DNA from: Symsagittifera roscoffensis
Taxonomy: Eukaryota; Xenacoelomorpha; Acoela; Convolutidae
DNA length: 60,000 bases
Direction: 5' to 3'
Assembly (NCBI RefSeq): GCF_963678635.1
Contig: NC_087067.1
Span: 36,776,686-36,836,685, forward strand
This document shows positions 1-11,560 of this stretch, piece after piece. Every line of letters starts with the position of its first letter. The stretch's first letter is position 1. The translations under genes were made by a program, and so were the position numbers. The notes under the pieces were generated by a model, which was not told the origin of the DNA, ran no database searches, and saw only the letters and a list, made by a program, of their open reading frames with translations.

Positions 1-155
1 AGCACGAACAGTACAGCTCTTTTCCAGTTCCACATTTGATGATTCACAGGGTGTATCTTTAGCACAAGTATCGATGCTACGCATTAAATCATCGCATGCA
101 ATTGTCGAATGAAGACTTGCTTGTTTAAACACAGGAAGCAAGGGTGCCGAATAGA
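1..155 (-). CDS. Possible internal exon of an unidentified host gene, cut by window edge
   Basis: On the minus strand a pyrimidine-rich tract ending in TTTTTAG (acceptor AG at 157-156) is followed by 155 nt with one fully open frame running off the left edge. It encodes about 51 residues beginning LYSAPLLPVFKQAS and containing four cysteines. The composition is protein-like (mixed, not low-complexity) and the acceptor is good. No domain is recognised. It could be a further exon of the CFAP410-like gene on the same strand 5 kb to the right, or a separate gene. A chance open stretch of this length in AT-rich DNA is possible. Confidence 0.3.
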
Positions 156-634
156 GCTAAAAACAAAACAAAGGTGGTTAAAGTTAGGAACGACAGTGCC
201 GTCTCAATAATTTGATTCAGAGCCTGGAGTATTTATATGCTTTTATCTCGTTTATCAAAAAGGACAACATTTTGTAACTAGAACAAGGACAGGCGGTTAC
301 TATGCAAGTAGCGCAGAATGTTCCGACATTAGTTTCAAAAAATACAAAACTTTTTCAAATTATTGTCGTTTTTTCGGCGTGGTGTGATACAAGGAGCTGA
401 AAAAAAACCGGCGATTAGGTATATTCGGCAATCGTACTAAAGTTAGCAAATCGAAAAACAATTTTGTAGAAAATTACTCCACAATAGAAAAAAAAATCAA
501 AAAAATTTTTGGAAAACTTTTACAAGCTTTCTTTGCAGTTTTGAAAACGCTGATTCCGAAAAAGCGCTAAAATAATCAAAGTAAACTAGCGTTACCCAAG
601 TAAAACTAAGTTTTTTTGTTTTAAATTAAGCTGT
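156..634. other. AT-rich non-coding stretch
   Basis: No open frame, RNA gene or repeat could be supported here. The stretch has many A/T homopolymer runs. If the flanking exon call is right, its first part is intron. Confidence 0.5.
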
Positions 635-907
635 CAGGAACGACACGTTCCTTTTTAAAAACCAGAAAGAAGACCCATCTATCACCAACTAGAACTCAGC
701 AGAGGCAACTAGAACTGGATAACTGCAACTAACTAAAACTCTATGATATAGTTCTGACCGATATAAATTCACTAACCATTTATATAACCATGTATACCAT
801 TTGTTTAAAGTGTATGAACCATTATTATATACCAGTATTTCCTTTTAGCTGTAGAAGACACAATCAGTCAGTTTTAAAAAATTAGCGGAAAAGGATCGCC
901 GACATTT
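635..907 (+). repeat. Dispersed ~270-bp repeat, copy 1
   Basis: This segment matches 4122-4391 in the same orientation over its whole length, with scattered substitutions and small indels. Shared blocks include the starting palindrome AGGAACGACACGTTCCT, a run of CAACTAGAACT motifs, CTAGTTCTGACCGATA-like sequence, GAACCATTATTATATAC and GGATCGCCGACA near the end. There is no coding potential. The palindromic start and discrete ends suggest a short non-autonomous mobile repeat, but no target duplication was found. Confidence 0.65.
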
Positions 908-1544
908 AGCTTTATCAATACCAAGCAGAACCCGAAAGAATATAAACTGGAGTTATCATGTGGCGACAGAGACGGTGGCGTTTTTCTGCAAATTACCAAC
1001 TTATTCCAAATTCCTTTGCTAAGACAGACTGAAACGTTTACAAAACTTAATGAACAGCTTTTAAATCAAGAAAATATTGCAGCTAACAAATCTTCTGCAT
1101 TACTACTAGACCTTATATTGCTAGAATAATATTCATTTTCATTAATGACTTTGTAAATTTGAAGATAAACAATTACAATTTTTAAAAAGTTCATTACTCT
1201 ACTATTAAAAATTACAAACTTTACAACGAAAAACAAAATTAAATTTCAATTACAACCAAATTTGAAAACATTACCTTTTGGAAACCTTCGTACAACTCGT
1301 GACCCCTACACCTTCACAAAAAAAAGCCGAACAGCTTGACTACAACCTGGAACTTTTTCTATTTCTGTAATCAATTTTTTTTAATGGCAGCACCTTGTAT
1401 TACAATCTCTTCACCTAGTATTACAATCTCAGCGTTTACTGGAGAAGAGGACGAAGTTGGTTGAAGTTAAAAGTACTTTTACGAGCTAGTATCATTGTTG
1501 CCCATATACCAGAAGCACAAAATCAACAAGTCCTTTATTTTTAA
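908..1544. other. Non-coding stretch, nothing supported
   Basis: No coding frame, RNA or repeat could be supported. The stretch is AT-rich with short homopolymers. Confidence 0.4.
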
Positions 1545-2242
1545 CTCGATCAAGATGGAAAAGCCCTCAAAGTTTATTCAAATCTTGATGATGTTGTACG
1601 AATTTATGCGGGACAAGCTTTGAGTCAATTGCAAAATCAATACACAGGGTCTGATCAAATCAGAGAAAGTGACTTTGAATTGCGCAATAGAAATTTCAAA
1701 TGCGAAACTGAAGATACACTAGATTTCCAAACTGATTTCTATCGTCTAGCAAGCTTGGCTTTTCTAGATGACAACGACGCAGGCAAAAGCCGAGCAGATG
1801 GACGAAACAGGCGAGTAACAAATTATTGGCGGAATGACCTTCAATAAAAGAAAGCTCAGCTCAGAGAACCCGAAATCTGCTCTATTATTCGCAGAAGAGT
1901 TTAAGTTGACGAATGGAAAATGCCAAAAGGATAAAATCTGCAATTTCAGCCATTCGAAGTAAAGCCCGCTATCGCAAAGAAGACAGCAAAACTTCTCATG
2001 TCTCTACAGTTTCAACATATACTGGCTACCTAGAGAGCAGTCACAACAACCAATATCTAAACAATAGATACAATCTCGAAACTCTCGCAGAAAATGAAGA
2101 GTTTTTCACTGGCGATGAAGACGAAAACGAACCATCGAACTCCCTTGACCACGCGGATTAAAATGATATTGGCTACAATCAAGATATTCAGGAAAAAATT
2201 TCTGGATCTGAAGACCAGGATCCAAATCAGTTCTCTGATTAG
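1545..2242 (+). pseudogene. Decayed coding-like stretch, unidentified
   Basis: Three overlapping frames on the plus strand look like broken coding sequence. The first is open from 1545 to 1847 (about 100 residues, rich in D, N, Q, R). A second frame over about 1840-1960 contains a CX5CX3H pattern (GKCQKDKICNFSH) like the end of a CCCH zinc finger. The third is open 1913-2161 and continues after one stop to 2242 with acidic, polar residues. A frameshift and a stop separate them and no ATG gives a long product. It could be a relic gene or a mobile-element gag remnant. No family is assigned. Confidence 0.22.
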
Positions 2243-4121
2243 GTAGTACCTAAGACTGTCGAAGGCAATTGGGCCGGCTGGACAAAAGCCAGTCCGTTGT
2301 TTTGCAAATTGTGAAGTAGCGAAACTCATCTCACAAAAGGTATCTCCCCTACCTCCGCTGAGAGTATAAGGGAATATAAGGCTTATTTTACTTTCAATTA
2401 AATATTATGAATGCCTTTGTACTAATCATCTGGCAAACTGGCCGAGTATCAAAACTGAGTCCCTGTTGTTTCTTTAGACTCTCCATTTCAAAATTTGCAC
2501 CTGTGAAAGAATCGACTCACTAATTTTTAAACAAAATGCAATTTGCACAGTCACAAATCGAGACTAGAAAGAAAACTGAGGAGCACTGATTATCATTCCG
2601 ATCCTACTAACGGCCTAGTTTACCTTCGGCAACTGGTATTTCAAACTTTATTATGAATATCCTAGCTAAATTAAGACGAGCCCCAAAAATATTGATGCGC
2701 TATTTGTCAAACTCTTAGGATTAACTCGAGAAAATTTGAACTATGAAACTATCCACCAAAAATTCGCATCCCCCTTTCTTACTTTTTTCAAGCTTCTCTT
2801 TCATTTTGTTGCTTCTGCACGTTCCTTAGGAACATGCTTTTCCACGTTCCGTCGATAACTAAACCAGATATCTACTTTGAATTGAAGCTCAGGAGATGAC
2901 TCAAAACAAACAAAGTTTTGGGAAAAAACTGAACTCAGAATCATTATTTTGGAAATTAACCCTAATTTATGATTTTCACTTATGCTTAATGTATAAAAAC
3001 TTCAACTCAGATTGACAGATAATCAATCCATAGAACAGGAGAACTAATGAATTCCCTCTGTTAAGATGCAAATTACATCCCCTTAAGGCCCTTATAGGAC
3101 AAAAAGTCTGTAAGAATATTCTCCTTTACTTCCCAAATTCATTATCGATTCCTGTCACAACGCCTTCCCTTAAATTATAGCCCTCAGGTAGTACCGAAAC
3201 ACAAAATGCAATTAACAAGCATGTCTCTAATTCATTTCCATTAAAACCGCGTGACAACGATATGAGTCATACGCGAAAATGACCTCTTACTAACTCTTAT
3301 TATCCCCTCCCAAACAAAAAAAAATCAAAATTTAACTTGCGATAACATGAAAAAAGTGGTAAAACAGGTTACCAAGAATATAATATAATAAACCCCTTTA
3401 TCCACCTTCGTTTTCACGACTAGCAGAGCTTGAAACAAAAAAAAAATCCATTTCATACGCACAGTTTACGAAAATGTTTCAAACTTTTTACCTCGGTCGT
3501 AGAAGATTTAATGCTCTAAGCATGATTGGCCAGTACGAGTTATTAACCAAGTGCACGTTTTCGTTCCTAGAACCCAAAAACTCTTAAGAGCGAGTAGTTT
3601 CACCCTCTTTAACCAGTAGTAAAACAAAATTAGTCTCCCATCGTGGCAAAATGCTTGCACTAAAAAGTCGTCAGAAAATTTTTGTGTTTACCCATTATAG
3701 CACGCTTCTTCCAACATTTTTCATTTTTGAAACCAACTTTTGAGAAAAAGTTCTCAAAAACAAGCCAAACAAGCTCAATGATTTGAGAAAAAAAATTTAA
3801 TCCAACCGACATCTTTCAGGAAGGGGTCCATTTAGCGTAACTAAATTTGTGATTTTTTGACAATTTTTATTTTAATCGCCTGGTTTTTCTCTCTTGTTAC
3901 AGCCCAATCTAAGGTAAATTCCATTAACCTTTTTCGCTCCCCTTTTACTATCTCAATTATGATTCCCTTACCAAGCCTGCTGCTAATCTACTTTCCATTA
4001 CCAATCACACAACAACATTCACCAATGTGGAGAGCAGCGATGGAACCGGAAAAGAATAATGCGGAAAGATGTAAAATACACGAAATAACTGTTGCTATTT
4101 CTTCAGAAAAAAGCCCGCAGT
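2243..4121. other. Long AT-rich intergenic stretch
   Basis: No gene, RNA or transposon could be supported. One plus-strand open frame at 3857-4147 runs into the dispersed repeat and has a hydrophobic, intron-like composition, so it was not called. A small inverted repeat (CGTTCCTTAGGAACATG, about 2820) resembles the palindrome that begins the dispersed repeats. Confidence 0.4.
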
Positions 4122-4391
4122 GCCAAGAACGGCACGTTCCTTTTTGATAACCAGAAAGACCCAGTTCTCCATCTCCAACTAGAACTGCATCTAGAGTTGT
4201 ATAACTGCAACTAAAACTCTGTTCTAGTTCTGACCGATAGAAATGCCTTAACTATATACCAATGTTTTAAAGCTGTATGAACCATTATTATATACAAGTA
4301 TTTCCTTTTAGCTGTAGAAGACAATTCTAAATTCACTCTCTAAGAGTCAGTCAGTTTTAAAAATTTAACAGAAACGGATCGCCGACAGTTA
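4122..4391 (+). repeat. Dispersed ~270-bp repeat, copy 2
   Basis: Second copy of the repeat at 635-907, same orientation, about 3.5 kb away. It starts at an imperfect palindrome (AAGAACGGCACGTTCCT) and ends at GGATCGCCGACAGTTA. It carries a small extra block (ATTCTAAATTCACTCTCTAA) not present in copy 1. Non-coding. Confidence 0.65.
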
Positions 4392-4981
4392 AACCGTTTG
4401 AATAAGACTGCTCGCTCGTTTTATTCGCTCGAAATAAGACAAAAAATCCGAAAGTTTGAAACCGGTTTTTCTCGACACTTGGAAAATTTTCTCTTGATTT
4501 TTTTATGTGTTTCGAATCACGACTGTAAGGGCTTTAAGATGATATATCACTCAACCCAGTCCGATCATTATTTTTGGTACCTGATTTTGCGTGAAAAAAA
4601 ACTAAAAAAAGACCTGAAATTTAAGTTCCTCCCCATTTTTAATGGTCGGAACAAAAATGCATTCACAAACACGTATATTATGGATCAGAGTCCAGAGAGT
4701 TCGCCAATTTAACTCAAAGCTGACGTTCTGAACAATCATCACAAAAAAGTAGGCGATTATGCAAAATTCGCAAAAGGGTCAACTCACACTCAAACACATT
4801 TTACTGCCCTGCCTTTGCTAGCAAAAAGTCACGACTTAGCGGATGGGTTCGACATGAAATGCTTCACAGCGCTGCAATGTACTCCAAATCGATATATACT
4901 CTGCAATGTACAGCGCTGCAATGTACTCCATAGCAGCTTTTTTAAACAAAAAAAAACTTGAAATATTTTCTCTCCAATTAC
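4392..4981. other. Intergenic stretch with a 20-bp exact direct repeat
   Basis: The 20-mer CAGCGCTGCAATGTACTCCA occurs at 4867-4886 and again at 4911-4930, with a partial third copy (CTGCAATGTA) between them. Nothing else could be supported. If the CFAP410-like gene is spliced beyond 5006, part of this is intron or 3' UTR. Confidence 0.5.
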
Positions 4982-6527
4982 CTATTTCCTGAATGTAATA
5001 ATTACCTTTGCACCCATTACTCTCACTTCTTGAGTTGCTTTCATTATGCTCGTCTTGGCCATATCATTCGCATAGTCACTCAGCACATGTATACTGTTAT
5101 CATTCTTAAACCCATTCTTTTTCATTTCCACAACTCCTTCATCAGATTTCGATTCCTCCGAAACATCAGTTTGCTCAGCATTTTCATTTTGGCACCCATT
5201 TTCTAATAATCCATTGGACAGTTTAAGCACCGCTTGGCTATCTATTGCATTGTTTTTGCTCACTTTCTGATCACCCTCTGCTTCGATTGTGAGATCATCA
5301 TTACAGAGTGTTTCTGATGTGAGTTCGCTTCTTTCGTGTTCTGTTATTACTAAAAACACCATAGATTTTTTGGTTTATAAGCCATAGAAATAATCAATCG
5401 ACAGAAAACAACTGGCGACTCTACACTGACTCGGCATTATGCAATTTGCAAAACAGTCGAATATCTCATAAGAACCATTTTATTTTTCCGAAGAAATTCA
5501 AACTGAACTTTGAACTAAAATTAAAAATCCAAACTAACAACAACTTTTCGAAGCATAAACTTCAAGGGATTTCAAAGAATGGAACATCTACGAATGATAG
5601 TGCAACAAAAAATAATTTTTTACCTTTTCCGTCCAATTTATTCAATTGTGGTAACATTCTGATGACAGATTTCCGATATTGTTCATCTTCTGCTACTGGA
5701 TTGTCTAGTAGCCATAATGTTTTCAGCTTGGGAAGGTCTTTCAGGTGGATTAATTGGTGCAAATCAGATACTTTATTGCGTCTGAGTGCTAACTGGGTCA
5801 GCTGCTTACACTTTGAGAGAGGAGACAGATCGGATACAGAATTCGAACTAAACAAGCATGACTCAATAAACAACTTAAGCTGTCCCATTAAGACCTCCAA
5901 GCAGTGATTTTTAGATTTATAAACCATAGTAAAGATATGCAATATATTTGAACTTGACATGCCTCTCATGTACAGATGCATGAAGATTGTCAGATTTCAA
6001 AAAAAAATCATAAGAATTTTTATTAAAAGAAACTAAAAAGGTATATTATTATATGTATCACTCACCTTAGAATGACAACTTCTAACTGCGTCATATCTTC
6101 TATAATGGAGATGTCGTCAATATCGGAGCCCCTAAAACATACAAACAATCAAGATACTGAACTGAAAAACACGTCTGCTCATAAATTAAAAACGAATTTT
6201 AGAAGCTGAAAAACTTATGATTTGTATGCTGAAAGAAACAAGTGCACAGTCATCAAGATTTTGTTACTTACATCTGCCAACAAATTATTCATTTGACCTA
6301 ATACGACACATCTAAGTGGAAATTACACCACCGATCAATCTCAAAATGAATTACCAGCAGTTAATTTTCCGCAGACAAGCAAGAGGCGAATTGACTTCGG
6401 ACTGCTCATTTGAGTTCTGATCACCGTCATTTGCACACGATGAAAAACTAGAAGACAAGGCAGAAGAATCGACGCTACTGCTGTCTACACTCTGCAAAAG
6501 CAGGACTTCTTCCGTCAATTTCACCAT
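4982..6527 (-). CDS. CFAP410: CFAP410/C21orf2-like leucine-rich repeat ciliary protein, spliced
   Basis: Four exons were placed by frame and splice sites: 6527-6355, 6131-6066, 5847-5624 and 5349-5006 (or to a stop at 4982). All three introns are GT-AG (223, 218, 274 bp) and phases join exactly. The product (~277 aa; family about 250) starts MVKLTEE, then has RKINCWGSDIDDISI, LEVVILSSNSVSDLSPL, LRRNKVSDL, LWLLDNPVAEDEQYR and LDGKVITEHERSEL. This is the order of the N-terminal leucine-rich repeats and LRR cap of CFAP410, a basal-body/ciliary protein linked to NEK1 and cilium assembly. The C-terminal ~115 residues are acidic and poorly conserved. A Ser/Asn-rich insertion of about 30 residues precedes RKINCW; a GT...AG segment of 87 nt inside exon 1 could be a mini-intron removing it. 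The 3' end is uncertain: a donor at 5005 (GTAATT) could join another exon. Confidence 0.85.
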
Positions 6528-6606
6528 AGCAACTCCAAAATATGCAGGCACTTACATTTGTACTGAAAAATAAACATTCATCAATATCATTTAAACTAGC
6601 ATGTAA

Positions 6607-9600
6607 CACACGTTCGGTGCCTCGAACTTTTAACAACTCAAAAAACCGCAAATATTGGCAATAACGTCGGCATCGTTTGAGTGTACTCTGACAGCATCCA
6701 ATTACAGGGTTAGTAATTTCAAATTTTGCAAAATTTTTTATTAAAGTTTTGTGAAGTTTTGAAAAAAAATAAAATGAACTAAGAAACGTCACATCTCGGA
6801 AACTAAAAGCAATTGAGCAGTCACATTTGCACGCACGATTTGCAACTCAGCAAAGTACTATTACATTACCCAACTACAGCGTTGGGAATCTCTAATTTTC
6901 TTAGAAAAATACATAATTTTTGAAAAACCAGAAAAAACGCCACATCACGAAACTAGCAAGATATAAGCAGTCATAATTGAAGGCAAGATTTGCAACCCCT
7001 GAGAGTACCCTGACAACCCCCAATTACAGGGTTAGGAATTTCGAAAAAAGTGTTTTAAATTTATTTTGAAAAAATCAAAAATTTAAAAAACGTCATATCT
7101 GGAAAGCTAACAAGATTTGAACGGTCATATTCAGAGGCAAGATTCGCAACCCCTGAGAGTACCCGCACAGTTTCCAACAACAGGATTGAGATCTTCACAA
7201 AGCTTTGAAATTTTTCAAAATCTAAGCTTTTCTGAAAAACTAGCGTTTAACGCACCTTCGGTGCTTCGAAATTTTTCGACAACTCAGTAAAAACCACATA
7301 TATTGGAAACAACATCTGCAACTTTTAGTGTACTCTGACTGCACCCAATTACAAACTTCGTATTTTTTTCAATTCCCATTTTAAAAGCGTCATCTCAAAA
7401 ACTTAATGGGCCTCTGGAGAACTTTGGAGGCCATATTTGCAACCACTGAGAGTCCCTGAGAGCAACCCTACTATAGGGTGAGGAATCCAAAATTTTGTGA
7501 ACTTTTTTAAACCTAAGTTTCCCGGGAAAAAAAAATAAAAAAAAAACGTCTTTCTCGGAAACTATAAGGATTTGAGCATTCATATTAAGAGGCAAGATTT
7601 GAGACGCCTGGGTGAACGCTGACAATAAAGTTGTATCTTCATCAAGCTGGTAGTTTCAAATTTTTTGAATTTCTTTGTAGATAAGTTCTTTAAGAAATTT
7701 TGAAAAAATCAAAAAACGTCACAGCTCGGAAACTAAAAGCAGTTGAGCAGTCGCGTTTATCACTTGCATGCGGCAAGATTTGCAACTCTTTAGAGTAACC
7801 TGACAACACCGAACTATAGCGTTGGGAATTTCAAATTTCGAAAAAAAAATAATTTTAACTTTCTGAAAAAATCACAAAAAACGTCACATCTCGAAAACTA
7901 CAAAGAATTGGGCAGTCATATTTAAAGGCAAGATTCGCAATCCTTAAGAGTACTCTGACAGGACCTAACTACAAGGTTAGGAATTTCAGATGTTTAAAGA
8001 ATAAAAGTAATTTAAGTTTTCTGAAAAATTATGAAAAAATCACAAAAAAAACGTCATACCTCAAAAACTACTAAAATTTGAGCAGTCACACTTGAAGACA
8101 AGATTCGCAATCTTTGAGAGTACTTTGACACGACCTAACTACAAGGTTGGGAATTTCAGATGTTTAAAGAATATTAGTAATTTAAGTTTTCTGAAATATT
8201 ATGAAAAAATCACAAAAAACGTCATATCTCGAAAACTACAAAAAATTGAGCACTCATATTTGGAGGCAAGAGTAGCAATCTTGGAGATTACTCTGACAGG
8301 ACCCAACAACAGGGTTGGGAATTTCAGATTTTGCAAAAAAAAATTAATGTAAGTTTTCTGAAATTTTTTTTGAAAAATCACAAAAAACATCATATCTCGA
8401 AAACTACAAAGAATTGAGCAGTCATATTTGGAGGCAAGATTCGCAATCTTTGAGATTACTATGACAGGACCCAACAACAGGGTTGGGAATTTCAGATTTT
8501 GCGGGAAAAAAATTATATGTTTTCTGAAAGTTTTCTGAAAAAATCACAAAAACCGTCATATCTCGAAAACTACAAGGATTTGAACAGTCATATTTGGAGG
8601 CAAGATTTGTAACTCCTTAGAGTACTCTGACAGCGCCCAACTACAGAGTTGGGAACTTCGAGTTTTTAAAAAAAAATTTGTTTTTTGATATTTCAGATAA
8701 TTTTTGAAAAAATCTCAAAAATCGTCTTATCTCGTTAGCTAAAATGAAAATGATTCGGGCATTCAAAATTGGAGACCAAATTCGCAACCCCTAATTCGAT
8801 ATTGGGCTGCTTAATTTAAACTCGGTAAAATAACCACAAATCAAATTGGAAAATCGAAAAAAACTCTTAACCATTGCAATATACGATATAGCTTAATCAT
8901 GCAAAAATAATACGTTGAAAAAGCTTAAACATGGCGAGATAGTGAAGCCCGCATTTAAATAACCCCTAATTCGATATTGGGCTGCTTAATTTAAACTCGG
9001 TAAAATAACCACTAAAAACAAATTGGAAAATAGAAAAAAACTCTTAACCATTGCAATATACGATATAGCTTAAACATGCAAAAATAATACGTTGAAAAAG
9101 CTTAAACATGGCGAGATAGTGAAGCCCGCATTTAAATATATAATAGATTTTGAAAAAATCATAAAAAACGTCATATCTCAAAAACTAAAAGGATTTGAGA
9201 AGTGATCTTTGGCGGCAATATTCGCGACCCCTGAGAGTACCCTGACAGCACCCAATTACAGTGTGAGAAATTCAAAAATTGAGAAACTTATTTAAATTAA
9301 TTTTCTAGACATTTTTGAAAAATCTCGAAAATTACTGTATCTCGTAAGCTAAAAGGATTTAGTTATTCATATATGGAGGCCAAAATCGCAATACCTGGAG
9401 AAAACCCTGACATCGTCCCAATACAGGGTTACTATTTTCAAACTTGGTGGAATAAACACTGAATTCAAAGGAGAAAATCCAAAAAATCTTAACCATTGTA
9501 ATACACGATATGGCTTAAACGTGAAAAAACTCTTTTGTTGAACATGCAAAATATTACGTTGAACAAGCTTAACCATAGCAAGATAGTGAAGAAATAGATT
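6607..9600. repeat. Degenerate tandem repeat block 1 (~150-170-bp unit, about 15 units)
   Basis: A unit of about 150-170 bp recurs head to tail. Each contains, in order, an A-rich run, a (A)CGTCATATCTCGAAAACTA-type block, AAGGATTTGAGCAGTCATA, GGCAAGATTCGCAACCCCTG, AGAGTACTCTGACAG, CACCCAACTACAGGGTTGG and GAATTTCAAATTTT. Starts of the CGTC block are near 6785, 6937, 7088, 7389, 7545, 7715, 7880, 8050, 8220, 8385, 8552, 8722, 9167 and 9333. Variants beginning CGGTGCCTCGAA occur near 6610 and 7257. Units are diverged, so the array is old. There is no coding potential and the function is unknown. Confidence 0.8.
8786..9140 (+). repeat. Two ~175-bp near-identical direct repeats inside the array
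   Basis: The block starting ACCCCTAATTCGATATTGGG and ending CGAGATAGTGAAGCCCGCAT is present twice in succession (about 8786-8958 and 8962-9138), differing by an 8-nt insertion and few substitutions. The surrounding array units are far more diverged, so this is a recent local duplication. Related copies end at about 9595 and 11545. Confidence 0.8.
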
Positions 9601-10389
9601 TAAAAGTGAATATCAGACTTTTTTAGAACAAAATAATCTCTGAAATAATTTAAGATTACACTTTAACTCCGACATCGCTATCAGTCCCACTACATTCAAA
9701 TCAAACTAATTTTTTTTACAGACACCGCCACGAAAAAAAGCCGCACTCCCTTAACAAAACAGGGGAGTGCTGCAAAACAACAGCAAAGCATGTCTTCAAA
9801 GACAGCAAACTTTGAAGACGAAAACTGCTGAGATTGCGGAATCCCAAACCAGTTATCTGACTGCATCAGGCATATAACTAAAACATTACCAAAGAAAGTA
9901 GGAAATTGTCAATGAAATCAAGGAAACCGACAAAAAAAAACGATTAACCTTTTAACAGATTTTTCAACTTACTCTATCAAACTCAAAACAAAAATTCCTA
10001 CATCACACTTTCCTAAAACTAACCGAACTAGAGAAAACTGGATTAATAGGTTTTGTTTGCGTTTTTGTTTCCACTTTCGAAGAAAATATTTATGCTCGGT
10101 TGATTTTTTCACCATGAATCGATTCGATTGACTTTATTTACCATATCTCTTCAACCATTTGTATCGGGGTTTGTAATACCATAACATAATCAGAAAAGTA
10201 TTGATGCCTTGAGCTCAAACTTGAAACATATTTTACCTCCGATAATTTTTCGTCAAATTATGTGGGGTTGAGAAATGGCCATTTGCAATACTTAACGAGC
10301 AATATATTTCTTGCTATAAATGCTTGTGCCGCTAAATAAACTAATTCAAATGGAATCGATGCATTTTTAAAAAAAAAACTAGGTTTTTC
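9601..10389. other. Intergenic stretch with a decayed zinc-finger-like exon
   Basis: At 9722 a TTTTTTTTACAG acceptor-like tract opens a plus-strand frame to 9832 (TATKKSRTPLTKQ..., then MSSKTANFEDENC). It is interrupted by TGA and continues DCGIPNQLSDCIRHI, spacing reminiscent of the start of a PHD/RING-like finger. It may be a relic of the ORF1 of a non-LTR element or of a host gene. A CACTCCC/GGGAGTG inverted repeat lies near 9747. The remaining sequence shows nothing. Confidence 0.25.
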
Positions 10390-10650
10390 AACACAGAAGC
10401 GAAGCTGTGCTTCACAAAAACTGGCGAAAATACAGCAAAAGCAGCGCTATGAAGTTGAATGAGAAAAAGAATAAAAAACCTCATAAGGAAAAATTCAGCT
10501 ACGCATCGGATTCAATCCAGTGACCTAGAGATTACGAGCAACAACCACTCAGCCACGGACGCTTAACAATTCCAGAACACTGACCACAAATAAAGCAGAG
10601 AACAAATATGAAAATTCCAAAGCTACAGATCGTGATTATAGCAAAAGAGC
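10390..10650 (-). mobile_element. SINE-like element with tRNA-like head, copy 1
   Basis: On the minus strand 10564-10500 contains an A-box-like TGGCTGAGTGG (10555-10545) and, 26 nt later, a B-box-like GGATTGAATCC (10518-10508), the internal RNA polymerase III promoter arrangement of tRNA-derived SINEs. Acceptor and anticodon stems do not pair, so it is not a functional tRNA gene. Flanking blocks (ACACAGAAGCGAAGCT near 10399, CCACGGACGCTTAA at 10553, AAAGCAGAGAAC, ATGAAAATTCCAA, GCTACAGAT) recur in the same order at 58085-58310. Confidence 0.55.
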
Positions 10651-10819
10651 CAACACCAAATTAATTTTATTTGCGAGTTAGGTTTTTAAAAAAGGTTCGT
10701 ACTAGTACAAAATTTTCGCACGCTCACCAGTGCAAATAATTTTTTTTCTCGACTTTACACGTCAGTTTGAACAATCAGGGCTTCGTAGTACTCTTGAATT
10801 AAAATATCAATCAAAGACT

Positions 10820-11560
10820 TGCGGTGCTTCTACTTTTGGACACCTCATGAAAATCCGCATATATTGGAAACAAGATCTGCATCCTTTGAGTGTACTGACA
10901 GCACCCAATTACAGGGTTGCTAATTTCAAATTTAGTGAAATTTTTTGAACATTTTTATAATGATCTAACAAACGTCACATTTCGGAAAATAAGAGCATTG
11001 AAGTTGTCGCATTTGGACGCAAAAATTGCAATTTAGAACTGCCGAGAGTACCCTCACAGAACCCAACAACAAGGTTGGGAATTTCAAATCTTTTTATTTT
11101 TTTAAATACAAATTCTCTGAAAAATTATAAAAGAAATCATAAAACAAGTCATATCTCGAAAGCTACAAGGATTTGAGCAGTCTTATTTGAGGGCAAGAAT
11201 TGCAATCCTTGAGAGTACTCTGACAGCACCCTACTACAGGGTTGTTAATTTCCATATTTTGTTAATTACTTTTTAATTTGAGTTTTCTAAAACTTTCTGA
11301 AAAATCACGAAATTCCTCATATCTCGTAAGCTTTCAGGATTTGGGCATATACAATTGACAGCCCTGAAAAAATCTCACTATTAGGTTGCTGATTGGTGAA
11401 ATAAACACTGAATTGAAAAGGGAAAATCGAAAAAAAAACATTGCAAATTACGATATAGTTTAAGCGCGCAAAAATTCTTTCGTTAAAAATACAAAAATAT
11501 GCGTTAAAAAGCTTAAATACAGCGAGATAGTGAAACCCGCATTTAAAAATATAATAGATT
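10820..11560. repeat. Degenerate tandem repeat block 2
   Basis: Further units of the same family as 6607-9600, with CGTC-type blocks near 10975, 11146 and 11310 and a CGGTGCTTCTA variant near 10822. It closes with the CGAGATAGTGAAACCCGCAT block near 11521. The SINE-like element and about 1 kb of unrelated DNA separate it from block 1. Confidence 0.75.

Noticed and set aside
4398-4712. 104-residue plus-strand frame starting at 4398.
   Set aside because: Low-complexity Lys/Phe-rich content typical of AT-rich chance frames; no splice or homology support.
6607-9600. CRISPR-like array.
   Set aside because: Units are 150-170 bp, diverged, without unique spacers, and the genome is eukaryotic.
10500-10564. 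tRNA gene on the minus strand.
   Set aside because: A and B boxes are present but acceptor, anticodon and T stems do not pair; treated as a SINE head.
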